From Ascidiaceihabitans donghaensis (GTDB lineage Bacteria > Pseudomonadota > Alphaproteobacteria > Rhodobacterales > Rhodobacteraceae), in NCBI RefSeq assembly GCF_900302465.1, contig NZ_OMOR01000001.1:1302001-1366000 (forward strand): a stretch of 64,000 nucleotides of DNA, read 5' to 3'. Numbering within the stretch: position 1 is the first letter of the stretch; each line of letters starts with the position of its first letter. Both the position numbers and the translations under genes were made by a program. The notes under the pieces are model-generated. The model saw nothing but the letters and a program-made list of their open reading frames with translations, did no database searches and was not told the DNA's origin. This document shows positions 54,072-62,453 of the stretch, one piece after another.

Positions 54072-54851
54072 TCAGAACCCGTCGTCTGGTTGGCAAGCAA
54101 CATTGCCCAAGGCATCACCCGACCCTGCAAGGCTGAACACAGCCGTGCGACCATCAGAGGCCGTAACTGTCATCAGATTGCCCGCTGCTGTTGCGTTCCA
54201 GAGCGATGTGTAGATACCACCGCAAACCGTGCATTCAGTATTGATCCGACCACCTTCTGCCCAAGCTGTCATGCCAAATGTCGCCCCATCGACATCAAAG
54301 CTGACCTGCCCACCAGAGATCGGCTGCCCCCCAAGTTCAACATACAGGCCACCGTTCTCGCCCAAGTCGTTGCAGGTGAATGTTATGGAGTTCCCTTGGT
54401 TATCCCGTGTTGCACTCTCGTATACGCCCTGGCCACCACCAAAGGTCCATCGATCATTTCTGGGCGGCGTAGGGCCTGTTGCCGCCTGGTGGCCCTCACA
54501 GCGGCTCCAAGAGGACGTAAAGCCATTTCGTTCTATTCTGACGCCAGTCGATGTCGGTGTGATTGTCATGCGTTCGGAATACGTGCTGCCTTCAGCAGAA
54601 CAGACTGCTGTGAATCTAATGCTGCTATCCATAGGGGTAGGATTGGTCAGGTCGCATCGGTTCTCAACACCGTCAAGGACGCCGTTCTGAATGGCAAGCG
54701 CACCACCATCCATCCCGATCTGATCAGGTGAACACGACCACATTAAACCTGTCGGCTGGTAGAGGCCATCGATGCCCTGCGCCGAAACCGCATTTGATGT
54801 AACGAATGCGATTAAGGGGATGCTTGTTAGAAGCCTTTTCATCGAACCCAT
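54072..54851 (-). CDS. Secreted protein of unknown function
   Basis: 259 residues: signal peptide (RLLTSIPLIAFVTSNAVSAQ), then a beta-rich, Cys-containing mature protein (CSPDQIG, NRCDL, VCSAEG, RCEGH, TCNDLG, ECTVCGG, ACQPDD) suggesting disulfides. Its ATG shares a base with the stop of the small membrane protein gene (TGATG), so it is the last gene of the XRE-membrane-secreted operon. An internal ATG at 54842 is an alternative start. Confidence 0.6.
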   Translation of the reverse strand: MGSMKRLLTSIPLIAFVTSNAVSAQGIDGLYQPTGLMWSCSPDQIGMDGGALAIQNGVLDGVENRCDLTNPTPMDSSIRFTAVCSAEGSTYSERMTITPTSTGVRIERNGFTSSWSRCEGHQAATGPTPPRNDRWTFGGGQGVYESATRDNQGNSITFTCNDLGENGGLYVELGGQPISGGQVSFDVDGATFGMTAWAEGGRINTECTVCGGIYTSLWNATAAGNLMTVTASDGRTAVFSLAGSGDALGNVACQPDDGF

Positions 54852-55120
54852 CACCACAGGCAGGTCGTGGACTGGAGGTTCTGCGAACCTTGGACCAAAT
54901 ACTTCACGAACCGTGTGGCAGTTCCATCAGGATAGGATCGATGGATGTTCACCTCGATGACATCCGTCAAATATACATCATGACCTTGTGCAATACCGTA
55001 TCGCTGGCTTTGCTCGGCCAAGCAGTCTCTGACGTTCTGACGCTCCACACCTTTGGCAACCCAGAAGCCGATCCCGACGACGATTGCGCCTCCGATGACC
55101 CATTTCACCAATGCTCCCAT
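54851..55120 (-). CDS. Small single-pass membrane protein
   Basis: 89 residues, N-terminal membrane helix VKWVIGGAIVVGIGFWVAKG, then a mixed periplasmic domain with two Cys. Its ATG overlaps the stop of the XRE gene (TAATG) and its stop overlaps the secreted protein gene (TGATG). Function unknown; the tight three-gene packing suggests a toxin-like or envelope module under XRE control. Confidence 0.65.
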   Translation of the reverse strand: MGALVKWVIGGAIVVGIGFWVAKGVERQNVRDCLAEQSQRYGIAQGHDVYLTDVIEVNIHRSYPDGTATRFVKYLVQGSQNLQSTTCLW

Positions 55121-55320
55121 TATTCGTCAGCCTCCACGGTAATAAGGTCCTGAATACTCACCGTTCCACCTGTTGCATTAACTATCGCCTGCAACGTTCT
55201 GCGTGACGGAATATTGATACCATCACGGGCGCGAAGAACCGTTGGTGCGCTCAGCCCACAGCGATCCCCGAATACCTTCAGGCTAAGATTATTTTGGGTG
55301 AGGTAATCCTTTAATGTCAT
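55120..55320 (-). CDS. XRE/Cro-like regulator heading the membrane-secreted operon
   Basis: 66 residues consisting only of an HTH: DYLTQNNLSLKVFGDRCGLS then APTVLRARDGINIPSRRTLQ. Divergent from another XRE gene, with an 89-bp control region between them, a phage-immunity-like layout. Confidence 0.75.
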   Translation of the reverse strand: MTLKDYLTQNNLSLKVFGDRCGLSAPTVLRARDGINIPSRRTLQAIVNATGGTVSIQDLITVEADE

Positions 55321-55400
55321 AAGAGCATTACCTAACGTGTAATATATGATTCGTCATGAGTAATTTACATGTTTGTTGCATTTTCTTACAAATCGTTACA

Positions 55401-55426
55401 CGGTGTGAAATGGCAACTTCACACCG
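55401..55426. promoter_or_regulatory. Inverted repeat across the start codon of the rightward XRE gene
   Basis: CGGTGTGAA and TTCACACCG, a perfect 9-bp inverted repeat with an 8-nt spacer that contains the ATG at 55410. It could be an operator of either XRE protein or an mRNA hairpin that hides the start codon. A smaller GTAAtTTAC palindrome lies nearby in the same gap. Confidence 0.6.
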
Positions 55427-55868
55427 CGACTCACTGGAACACCTCTTCGACCGCATCAGGCTTGCACGGGAACGGTCGGGTATGACTAAGGAAGATGCGT
55501 CTGCTGCACTTGGAGTCAGCAAGGTCCAGATTTGGCGGCTAGAGAACAAGTCGAACACGGTCAGTGCAGAACGATTATTTGAAATCGCTGATCTTTACGG
55601 CGTAGACCCTAGGAAGCTTTTGCATGGCGAAAAAGCTGCTGAGGCACCGCACAAGCTTTATGCCCGAATCGGGGAGGTTGTTGCCATGGTCGAAGAAGAA
55701 GCCCAGCGCCTTGATGTTAAACCACCACCACATCTGGTCGGCGAGGCTGTCGTCGAAATCCTGCGTCAGGAAACTAGACAGCAAACAACACCAGACATCA
55801 CCCCTCTTGATGCCATGAAGTATCAGGGCCTCGTCTCACTCCTTTTTAAGCAGATTTCAGACTTATGA
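55410..55868 (+). CDS. XRE-family transcriptional regulator
   Basis: 152 residues. N-terminal HTH_3: IRLARERSGMTKEDASAALG then VSKVQIWRLENKSNTVSAER, followed by a helical C-terminal domain of about 80 residues that may sense or oligomerise. ATG 55410 (MATSHRDSLEHLFDRI) is preferred over 55356, which would add a hydrophobic Cys-rich stretch. Likely controls the divergent operon and possibly the downstream GHKL-methyltransferase unit. Confidence 0.78.
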   Translation: MATSHRDSLEHLFDRIRLARERSGMTKEDASAALGVSKVQIWRLENKSNTVSAERLFEIADLYGVDPRKLLHGEKAAEAPHKLYARIGEVVAMVEEEAQRLDVKPPPHLVGEAVVEILRQETRQQTTPDITPLDAMKYQGLVSLLFKQISDL

Positions 55869-56064
55869 TTAGAAGCCCAATTACCCTACAACTCCAGTCA
55901 ATGTCCGTGTGCGTCAAAACCCTGACGTGTTGGCGTTCTGCTTCATCTTTGATTTGTGAGAGATATCTGGACCCTGGGTGGCGTATGACAGGACGCCGCG
56001 CAATACTGCAAACGATAGCATCTAAAGACATCGATTCTTTCAAAGATTGTTGGAGTACAAAACC

Positions 56065-57447
56065 GTGAATGACATGCCAAAGAAGGTCAAAGTCAGCCCT
56101 ACGAAGGCGTTCTTTGTACGAATGATCACAAGAGACATTACTCTTGAGGACAGTATCCTAGATCTTATAGACAATAGCGTCGACGGGGCGTGGAAGAACG
56201 AAGGTAGCCGACCTGCTGGACTGGCTGAAAATGTCGATCTGAAAAAATATCAGATCGAAATAACAGCAAATGAAACTGAATTTTCGATAAGTGATAACTG
56301 TGGCGGCATGAGCCTCGAAGACGCTGTGGAATACGCTTTCAGTTTTGGCCGCCGAGAAGATGATCCAACGGATGAATTTTCGATCGGCGTCTACGGAATT
56401 GGTATGAAAAGAGCGGTTTTTAAGCTAGGCGAGAACATCTCGATCCATAGCACTACAAATGATCAAAATGGTGACAGACTAGGTTTCAGAGTTCCGATCG
56501 ATGTCAATGACTGGTTGACCATTCATGATGGGCCTTGGGATTTCGATCTAGTTCCAGACAATCCCGAAGAGCAGACTGGCGTTCGCATTGCCGTTACCAA
56601 TCTAACGCGATCTACCAAGGTTGCCTTTGGCAACCCCGCATTTATCCAACAATTGGCCAGAGTGATCAGTCGGGATTACGCGCTTCACCTCAACCAGGGC
56701 CTGAATATCTTGGTCAACGGAAAGAAGGTTACGGGTTGGGAAATCACTTTCAAATCAAGTGATGAGTTTGAACCAGTAAGATTTGACTTCGTTGATGAGG
56801 CTGATGGTCAGCCCGTTTCGGTTGAAATAATTGGTGGGATGGCCGAGGTTCCTCCCGATGGACTTGAGCCAGATGAAAGAGGGCGAAAGCAAGACCCTTA
56901 CGGATGGTATATTGTTTGCAATGGTCGAATTGTACTTGCCGCCGACAAGACTGAAATTTCAGGTTGGGGAGATGCTTGGCCAAAGTGGCACCCTCAATAT
57001 GCTGGTTTTATCGGCTTGTTGGTCTTCTCTGCAAAGAGCGCCGCAGATTTACCTTTGACTACTACGAAACGTAGCGTTGATAGGGCTTCTGGTGTTTTTC
57101 GGCGGTCTCGGCCACATCTAGGTAAAATTTCGCAGACTTGGATCGACTACACTAACAAGCGAAAAACTATGAATCGCGCTGGTGACGAAAAACAAGAAGA
57201 AGTTAAAAAGCTTGAGAATGCGACCGTTCCAGTCTCCGTTTATGCTGTCCAGCCAAAAGCAGCGATGATCTTGCCAAAGTTTAGCAGAGAGGTTCGAGGC
57301 GAAAAGCAAGCCAACATTGCGTATTCGGTACCAGTCTCTAAAGCGAGAGCATTGGCGAGAGGGCTTGGAAATCAGAACCTAAGCTACCGAGAAATAGGTC
57401 TTCAGTCCTTCGAATATGCTTTTGAAGACCTGGCTGGGGACGATTAA
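56065..57447 (+). CDS. MORC/MutL-like GHKL ATPase
   Basis: 460 residues. GHKL ATP site: LEDSILDLIDNSVDGAW near 29-45 (motif I, Asn/Asp), ISDNCGGMSLEDAVEYAFSF near 76-95 (motif II, DxGxG-like), IGVYGIGMKRAVFKLG near 106-121 (motif III). The transducer-like half follows. The C-terminus has Lys/Glu-rich helical stretches. GTG 56065 is chosen for the GGAG 9 nt before it; ATG 56074 is possible. Relatives occur next to restriction-modification genes, and here a DNA methyltransferase lies two genes downstream. Stop overlaps the next ATG (TAATG). Confidence 0.82.
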   Translation: MNDMPKKVKVSPTKAFFVRMITRDITLEDSILDLIDNSVDGAWKNEGSRPAGLAENVDLKKYQIEITANETEFSISDNCGGMSLEDAVEYAFSFGRREDDPTDEFSIGVYGIGMKRAVFKLGENISIHSTTNDQNGDRLGFRVPIDVNDWLTIHDGPWDFDLVPDNPEEQTGVRIAVTNLTRSTKVAFGNPAFIQQLARVISRDYALHLNQGLNILVNGKKVTGWEITFKSSDEFEPVRFDFVDEADGQPVSVEIIGGMAEVPPDGLEPDERGRKQDPYGWYIVCNGRIVLAADKTEISGWGDAWPKWHPQYAGFIGLLVFSAKSAADLPLTTTKRSVDRASGVFRRSRPHLGKISQTWIDYTNKRKTMNRAGDEKQEEVKKLENATVPVSVYAVQPKAAMILPKFSREVRGEKQANIAYSVPVSKARALARGLGNQNLSYREIGLQSFEYAFEDLAGDD

Positions 57448-58391
57448 TGCCTTCGTTCAATGCTATCAACTACAGCACCCGACCCAGCAAAACCATTCAG
57501 CGTCAGGTCATATTCAGTTGCCTTGAACGTCTTTCACCGATCTTGGGGCTAAACAATGCTGCATATATCGGATTTGGCTCTATCTGGTTCACAGATTTCG
57601 TCCTTGCCCATAATCGTCTCGGCATTGAGCGTATGGAATCGATAGAGAGTGATGACGTTGGATTTAGCAGAGCTAACTTCAACAAGCCCTATTCAATGGT
57701 CAGTGTCCATTCTGGCCATTCAAATGAGGTCTTACCCAATCTACTTGACGATGTTGAGCTTATCGCGCGGCCATGGGTTATCTGGCTTGATTATGACGGT
57801 GGACTGACAGAATCTGTTATCGAGGATGTGCGCACGTTAATCGAGCAAGCACCCGAAAACAGCGTTCTGCTTTACACCGTTAGCGCGGCTGGTAACAAAT
57901 ATGGCAACCCTAGAGAGCGCCGCGAAGACCTTCAAAACCTTTTTGGACCTGTCGTGCCAGATGATCTTGCCATAGGAGCCTGCAAGAACGAACGATTACA
58001 AGCCACACTGGCTGAGTATGGCCTCGAATTTATGAGGTCGGTAGCCGCTGAGGCCAATCGTCTCGGTGGTTTCATGCCAGCGTTCAGTGTCGCATATAAA
58101 GACGGATCTCCGATGGTAACGGTTGGTGGCGTACTTGCAACTGAAGGTAACTCCCATGCTGTCAGAGAGGTGACAGAAGCCGCCGACTGGCAGGGGATTG
58201 TCGATGAGTTGATTACTGCGCCCCATCTAACTGTAAGAGAGTCGGCGGGTATCCAGGCCCTACTCCCATGCGGAAACGACATCAGCAGGCAGCAAATTCA
58301 AGCACTCGGCTTCGATCTATCTGAAGAAGAGATTGCGATATTTCAAAGATACTACAAGCAGTATCCAAGCTTTGCGCAAGTGGTCTTCTAG
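57447..58391 (+). CDS. Methyltransferase-fold-like protein linked to the GHKL ATPase
   Basis: 314 residues. NAAYIGFGSIWFTDFVLAHN then RLGIERMESIESDD resembles motif I plus the acidic end of strand 2 of class I SAM enzymes; PWVIWLDYDGGL sits where motif IV would be. Whether it methylates, binds SAM or has become a nuclease-like effector cannot be told. It shares one base with the GHKL stop (TAATG), so the two proteins are made together and probably interact. Not a known restriction enzyme by eye. Confidence 0.55.
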   Translation: MPSFNAINYSTRPSKTIQRQVIFSCLERLSPILGLNNAAYIGFGSIWFTDFVLAHNRLGIERMESIESDDVGFSRANFNKPYSMVSVHSGHSNEVLPNLLDDVELIARPWVIWLDYDGGLTESVIEDVRTLIEQAPENSVLLYTVSAAGNKYGNPRERREDLQNLFGPVVPDDLAIGACKNERLQATLAEYGLEFMRSVAAEANRLGGFMPAFSVAYKDGSPMVTVGGVLATEGNSHAVREVTEAADWQGIVDELITAPHLTVRESAGIQALLPCGNDISRQQIQALGFDLSEEEIAIFQRYYKQYPSFAQVVF

Positions 58392-58456
58392 AATGGACCA
58401 GCACGATCGACATCCGCACAGCATCACTGTAAGAACAACCCTTGGGGGTGCTTTCA

Positions 58457-59575
58457 ATGAAGATCGTTGACTTATTCTGCGGATGCGGTGGATTCTCACT
58501 CGGCGCTCAGAATGCTGGCTTTGAAACTGTTCTCTCAGTTGATGTAGACCCAATTCTAACGTCATCGTATCGCAAGAATTTCCCAAGTTCTAATCTGAAA
58601 TTGCAGGATGTAGGTGGCCTGTCTGGTTTGGAATGTATTGGCATGACGAGGGGTAACATAGATGGGATCATTGGTGGTCCCCCATGCCAAGGATTTAGCT
58701 CCATTGGCAAACGCGATTCAGACGATCCTCGTCGGAGTCTACTGGGTCACTTCTTTAGGATAGTTGAAGAAGTGCAGCCAAAATTCTTTGTCATGGAAAA
58801 TGTCAAAGGCATCCTACACGGTCATAGCTCTGAGCTTCTATTTAAGGGAATAGACTTGGTCAAAGACGGTTTTGATCTTCTTGGCCCAATAGTTCTGGAC
58901 GCTGCGGATTTTGGTGCCGCTACCAAGCGCCCCAGGGTGTTCGTAATAGGCTTCAGAAAAGATTTGGGTGTAGTAGCCGAAAAAAAGCTGCTTGATGATC
59001 TGCAAAGACCTCCAACAACTGTAAGAGATGCCATCTCTGACTTGGTGAACCCAACTCCCGTCGCCGAAGAGCGTGGAGGCTTTGAGATTTGGCAAGCAGA
59101 TCGGAGAAGAAAACTTAGCCCTTATGCTTCAAACTTGGTAACTAGTGACCGTCAATTTTCGGGCAACGCACTTACGAAACATACAGATGCTGTTCTGAAA
59201 CGGTTTTCCACTGTTGAGCAGGGCAAGACCGACAAGGTTGGTAGACATCCAAGGTTAAATTGGTTGGGGCAAGCGCCGACACTGAGAGCAGGAACAGGAT
59301 CGGACAAAGGGTCTTTTCAATCTGTTAGACCGATTCACCCCGAACAACACCGCGTTATAACTGTGCGGGAGGCTGCACGGTTGCAAGGATTTCCCGATCA
59401 TTTCGATTTCCATCCGACTGTGTGGCACTCGTTCAGAATGATCGGAAATAGTGTTTCCCCTATACTGTCAGAAGCTGTGCTTCGTTTTGTTCGAACTTCG
59501 ATTGAGCAATCAAAAGTCTTGCCGAAAAGGTCTATTCAGCCGAGAGATGCACCAGTATCGATATTGGCGAGTTGA
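58457..59575 (+). CDS. DNA (cytosine-5) methyltransferase
   Basis: 372 residues. Motif I VDLFCGCGGFSLGAQNAGF, motif IV GGPPCQGFSSIGKRD with catalytic Cys, motif VI FVMENVKGI, motif VIII near ATKRPRVFVIGFR, motif IX REAARLQGFPDHFDF and motif X MIGNSVSPILSEAVL. The target recognition region lies between VIII and IX and does not reveal the site. ATG 58457 with GGGGGTG upstream. Third gene of the GHKL unit, 65 bp after the second; no endonuclease gene accompanies it. Confidence 0.92.
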   Translation: MKIVDLFCGCGGFSLGAQNAGFETVLSVDVDPILTSSYRKNFPSSNLKLQDVGGLSGLECIGMTRGNIDGIIGGPPCQGFSSIGKRDSDDPRRSLLGHFFRIVEEVQPKFFVMENVKGILHGHSSELLFKGIDLVKDGFDLLGPIVLDAADFGAATKRPRVFVIGFRKDLGVVAEKKLLDDLQRPPTTVRDAISDLVNPTPVAEERGGFEIWQADRRRKLSPYASNLVTSDRQFSGNALTKHTDAVLKRFSTVEQGKTDKVGRHPRLNWLGQAPTLRAGTGSDKGSFQSVRPIHPEQHRVITVREAARLQGFPDHFDFHPTVWHSFRMIGNSVSPILSEAVLRFVRTSIEQSKVLPKRSIQPRDAPVSILAS

Positions 59576-59597
59576 TACAGGCGGGTGAGCGTGGTCG

Positions 59598-61310
59598 CTA
59601 AATTTTTGACCAATCCACTTGGGGATAGTCCACTAGACCGATCTCGTTGCTGAGTTCACCCACTTCGAACCCGTTGCCATAGATATCGAAAGCGTCCGTG
59701 TTACCGCCTGTCCAACCACCCAATGCTTTGCCAATCTCGCGGTCCACACGACCCCTTCGCAATGCATCACGAAAGTTGTGACGGAACGAATGGAACTTGT
59801 GCTTCGGCCCATGTGCACCGATCCCTTTGAGGTAGCGGTTCACCTTCTTACTGAAGTTGGTTGAATAATACCCATCAACCCCACGAGTGATGTCACCGAA
59901 CAGCTTTGCATCCCTTGGCCGCGCTGCATGGAAATCCAACAGACCGAAATCAATCAACCGTGGGTGCATTGGGACAAAGCGGATCGAACTGCTGGTCTTC
60001 ACAGACTTATCGTCGTCACCCGTGGTGCTGATGTGCGTGACATCGAAGCCCCAGACATTTTCTTCCAGTTTGATATCCGCCACATCCAACTGGCAGATTT
60101 CGTTCGAACGCATACCATTCCAAAGTGCGATCAGAGGCACCCAGAACAAGCTGCTTTCACGTTCTTGGTCCTGATACACCCGACTGCGAAAGATGACATT
60201 CAACTGTTCGTTGGAGAACGCTTCGCGCTTGTCTTGCTTTCGCACAGGGTCGGCCACTTTGATCTCAGCATAGGCGGTGGGCATCCGATCCATCATTCCC
60301 TTGCGGTGGCAATAGGCCAAGAAAGTCAGCAGCCAGCGTAGATAGTTGTTCACACCAGTTGGTGATAACTTTGGCATCTTCTTTCGCTCAGCTATGTCAG
60401 CAAGCTCATCCAAGGTGTGTTTGTCCGCGTCAGGCAGCTTCATGAAGTTTGGTGGAAGCCTGGCGATAAGATCACGCACACGTTCACAATCCGCCTCGGT
60501 GATGTCACCGACAGGTGCGTCGTCGCCGAGGATTTGAAATACTACGCCAAGGTAACCTCTGATCGACTTCTTAGTTTTGTCGGTACGCAGCTTGGTCGGG
60601 TTGTTCAGGAACTTTTCCATCAATGCGGTTAGACTTGGCGTCGGTTCGGGTGGCATAGCAAGTTGATCACTCAACGCTGTAAACGGATGTGGTTGACCCG
60701 TCGCGAGATTGATGAACATTGGGTTCGGGTTTTCGTGAATTGAGTAACCCTCCAGCACAGCCAATTCGGCTCGTTTGGCGTCAATGAAAGCATCAGCACA
60801 GACCTTCAATAACTGTTGGTATGCCGTTGAGTTCTTCGGGAATAGAACTTGGTTCTCATCCATAAGCTGGTGTGCCCTGATCTCTGTCATGGGGATGGTG
60901 TCGTGGTTAGCCCGAAGCTCTGCCACCGCACCCTTTATGGCTGCGGCACGAGTATCCACAAACTCAGCCCAAGATAGGCCGCTTTGCTTCTGGTCGTTAA
61001 TCAAGTCCGATTGTGCCTGTGAGTGACGGGCGTATTCCTCGCGCCCCAAGGCGATCAACTGTTCCTCTGTGAGTTCAGTGATCGTTTCACGGATATCCTC
61101 CAAGCGACGATACACTGCATTTATTTCACGACGCTTCTGCTGGGTCGCCGCAGTCGCCCGCTGAAGGGCCTCGGCTTTGCTTGATGTCTTCAGTGATACC
61201 CAATGTTCCTTGCGCTTTAACCGCTTCTGCATCGACTTTGGCACCTGCACACGGACATACCATTTGTTGCCACGAAGGAAGATTTTGGGGACTGATACAC
61301 GTGGGTTCAT
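59598..61310 (-). CDS. Tyrosine recombinase integrase of the island
   Basis: 570 residues. N-terminal DUF6538-like arm-binding part (FLRGNKWYVRVQVPKSMQKR), SAM-like core-binding domain, and catalytic domain with Arg in WNGMRSNEICQLDV, HSFRHNFRDALRRG (H-x-x-R), a later GGWTGGNTDAFD and Tyr in DIYGNG. It inserts and excises the island at tRNA-Ser. Located 94 bp from the tRNA; the right arm-type site lies just upstream of its start and may allow autorepression. Confidence 0.92.
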   Translation of the reverse strand: MNPRVSVPKIFLRGNKWYVRVQVPKSMQKRLKRKEHWVSLKTSSKAEALQRATAATQQKRREINAVYRRLEDIRETITELTEEQLIALGREEYARHSQAQSDLINDQKQSGLSWAEFVDTRAAAIKGAVAELRANHDTIPMTEIRAHQLMDENQVLFPKNSTAYQQLLKVCADAFIDAKRAELAVLEGYSIHENPNPMFINLATGQPHPFTALSDQLAMPPEPTPSLTALMEKFLNNPTKLRTDKTKKSIRGYLGVVFQILGDDAPVGDITEADCERVRDLIARLPPNFMKLPDADKHTLDELADIAERKKMPKLSPTGVNNYLRWLLTFLAYCHRKGMMDRMPTAYAEIKVADPVRKQDKREAFSNEQLNVIFRSRVYQDQERESSLFWVPLIALWNGMRSNEICQLDVADIKLEENVWGFDVTHISTTGDDDKSVKTSSSIRFVPMHPRLIDFGLLDFHAARPRDAKLFGDITRGVDGYYSTNFSKKVNRYLKGIGAHGPKHKFHSFRHNFRDALRRGRVDREIGKALGGWTGGNTDAFDIYGNGFEVGELSNEIGLVDYPQVDWSKI

Positions 61311-61319
61311 GACTGCTAC

Positions 61320-61340
61320 TGTAGCAGTCTATTGTAGCAA
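61320..61340 (+). repeat. Right arm-type integrase site
   Basis: 21-bp sequence with two TGTAGCA half-sites, 19 of 21 identical to 46287-46307 and in the same orientation. It lies 63 bp inside the right att core and 9 bp upstream of the integrase start codon. Confidence 0.6.
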
Positions 61341-61403
61341 CGCAAGTTGCACAAAGCCTTGTTTTGCAGTATCGTTCTGAAAAACAAGGATTAAAAGTGT
61401 GGG

Positions 61404-61420
61404 TGGCGGAGACGAAGGGA
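61404..61420 (+). repeat. Right attachment core (attR) within tRNA-Ser
   Basis: Same 17 bases as 46206-46222. It covers CCA, discriminator, acceptor 3' strand and the start of the T arm of tRNA-Ser. Confidence 0.85.
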
Positions 61421-61493
61421 TTCGAACCCTCGAGACCCTTCCGAGCCTACTCCCTTAGCAGGGGAGCGCCTTCGACCACTCGGCCACGTCTCC
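61404..61493 (-). tRNA. tRNA-Ser (GCT)
   Basis: 90-nt class II tRNA with encoded CCA. Acceptor GGAGACG/CGTCTCC, D arm GGCCGAGTGGTCGAAGGC, anticodon loop CTGCTAA with GCT, a long variable arm and T loop GTTCGAAT. Intact despite island integration. Confidence 0.96.
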
Positions 61494-61625
61494 GCTGGTG
61501 GGTCTATCCCGTAACGCGATATACGTGCAAGGGGTTTCTTGAACTTTCTTCAACGCCGCGATGTTGCGGTTAGTCTTTGAAAAGGAGGAACAATTAGCCG
61601 CTTCACGATAAGGTTCAATACGAAA

Positions 61626-62399
61626 TTACTGGACTCGTTTTGCAATGTCTTCACTGAGCGGGCCCAGGGCGGAGGTTTCCAGAAACTGTTGCCACATGCG
61701 CTGGCCAAAGGCTGTGTTCATGTGGGCCATGTCTTGTGCTTGGGTCTGGATAAGTTTCCGATCAGAGCCGTATTGGGACTGAGTGAACCCGGTGTGTGTC
61801 ATGGTGTCGGGGGGTTGTGCGATATGTGTGATCCCCACATTAGCCATCGCCTCGCGCAGTCGACTATCGACAAGGGTCCACCCGCGTGCATGACCCTGTA
61901 GGTCCATCGTTTGAAAGCGCTTGCGCGACGTCAAAGCGGCGTTGCGTCTTGGAATGCTAGAGTACCACAGCTTCGGGGTGGTCCAATGGTGCCACTGCGG
62001 ACCCGGCACAACGCGGTGCACCAAGTCCTGTACGATGCTTTCGAACGCTGTGTGCGACATGTTCTGTTTGAAGGTGGTGGTTTCGAACCCATCGATATTG
62101 AACGATAGTAAAATCTCGTTCATGGCCGATTGTGGAACTTGCCAGACGCCTGCGTTCCAGACGTGATCGAATTGGCTTAGGTCCAATAAAATTCGTGAAG
62201 ATGCCATAATCGTTTCATCTTGCAGCATGTCATCTGGCAATCCAAAACGCATGTCTTTGCGTAGAAAGGTTTTCCTGTATTTCTTGCCGCCAATGGCCAA
62301 AAAAGACACGTCGATGCGCGGGAAATCGCCCTTCATCTCGTCCCATGCCGTCTTTAAGGCTGCGACGTGGGATGAGCCTAGGACTGCGATACGTGTCAT
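61626..62399 (-). CDS. SGNH-like hypothetical protein, paralogue 1
   Basis: 257 residues. TRIAVLGSSHVAALKTAWDE has a Ser at the GxSH turn typical of SGNH/GDSL-like hydrolases (block I). The C-terminal QAQDMAHMNTAFGQRMWQQF has a D-x-x-H(M)N-like block that may supply Asp and His. The central FNIDGFETT and LWYSSIPRRN are shared with the next gene. No signal peptide, so it is cytoplasmic. Substrate unknown. ATG 62399 has GGA 6 nt upstream; 62408 is an alternative. Confidence 0.55.
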   Translation of the reverse strand: MTRIAVLGSSHVAALKTAWDEMKGDFPRIDVSFLAIGGKKYRKTFLRKDMRFGLPDDMLQDETIMASSRILLDLSQFDHVWNAGVWQVPQSAMNEILLSFNIDGFETTTFKQNMSHTAFESIVQDLVHRVVPGPQWHHWTTPKLWYSSIPRRNAALTSRKRFQTMDLQGHARGWTLVDSRLREAMANVGITHIAQPPDTMTHTGFTQSQYGSDRKLIQTQAQDMAHMNTAFGQRMWQQFLETSALGPLSEDIAKRVQ

Positions 62400-62453
62400 T
62401 TGATCCAAAGTGCCCCGATAAATCGTGTGATGGTGAAAGCGTTGGCTGTTATT

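Larger units (their letters stand above)
46206..61420. mobile_element. Genomic island integrated in tRNA-Ser(GCT), about 15.2 kb
   Basis: Bounded by a 17-bp direct repeat (46206-46222 and 61404-61420), the right copy being the 3' end of tRNA-Ser including CCA. A tyrosine integrase is the last gene before the tRNA and points away from it. Near-identical 21-bp arm-type sites lie 64 bp and 63 bp inside the two att cores. Cargo is toxin-antitoxin and restriction-modification-like genes. No phage structural, conjugation or replication genes, so it is an integrative defence-type island rather than a prophage. Confidence 0.85.

Noticed and set aside
46206-61420. Prophage
   Set aside because: No capsid, portal, terminase, tail or lysis genes; only integrase, recombinase, regulators and defence-type cargo.
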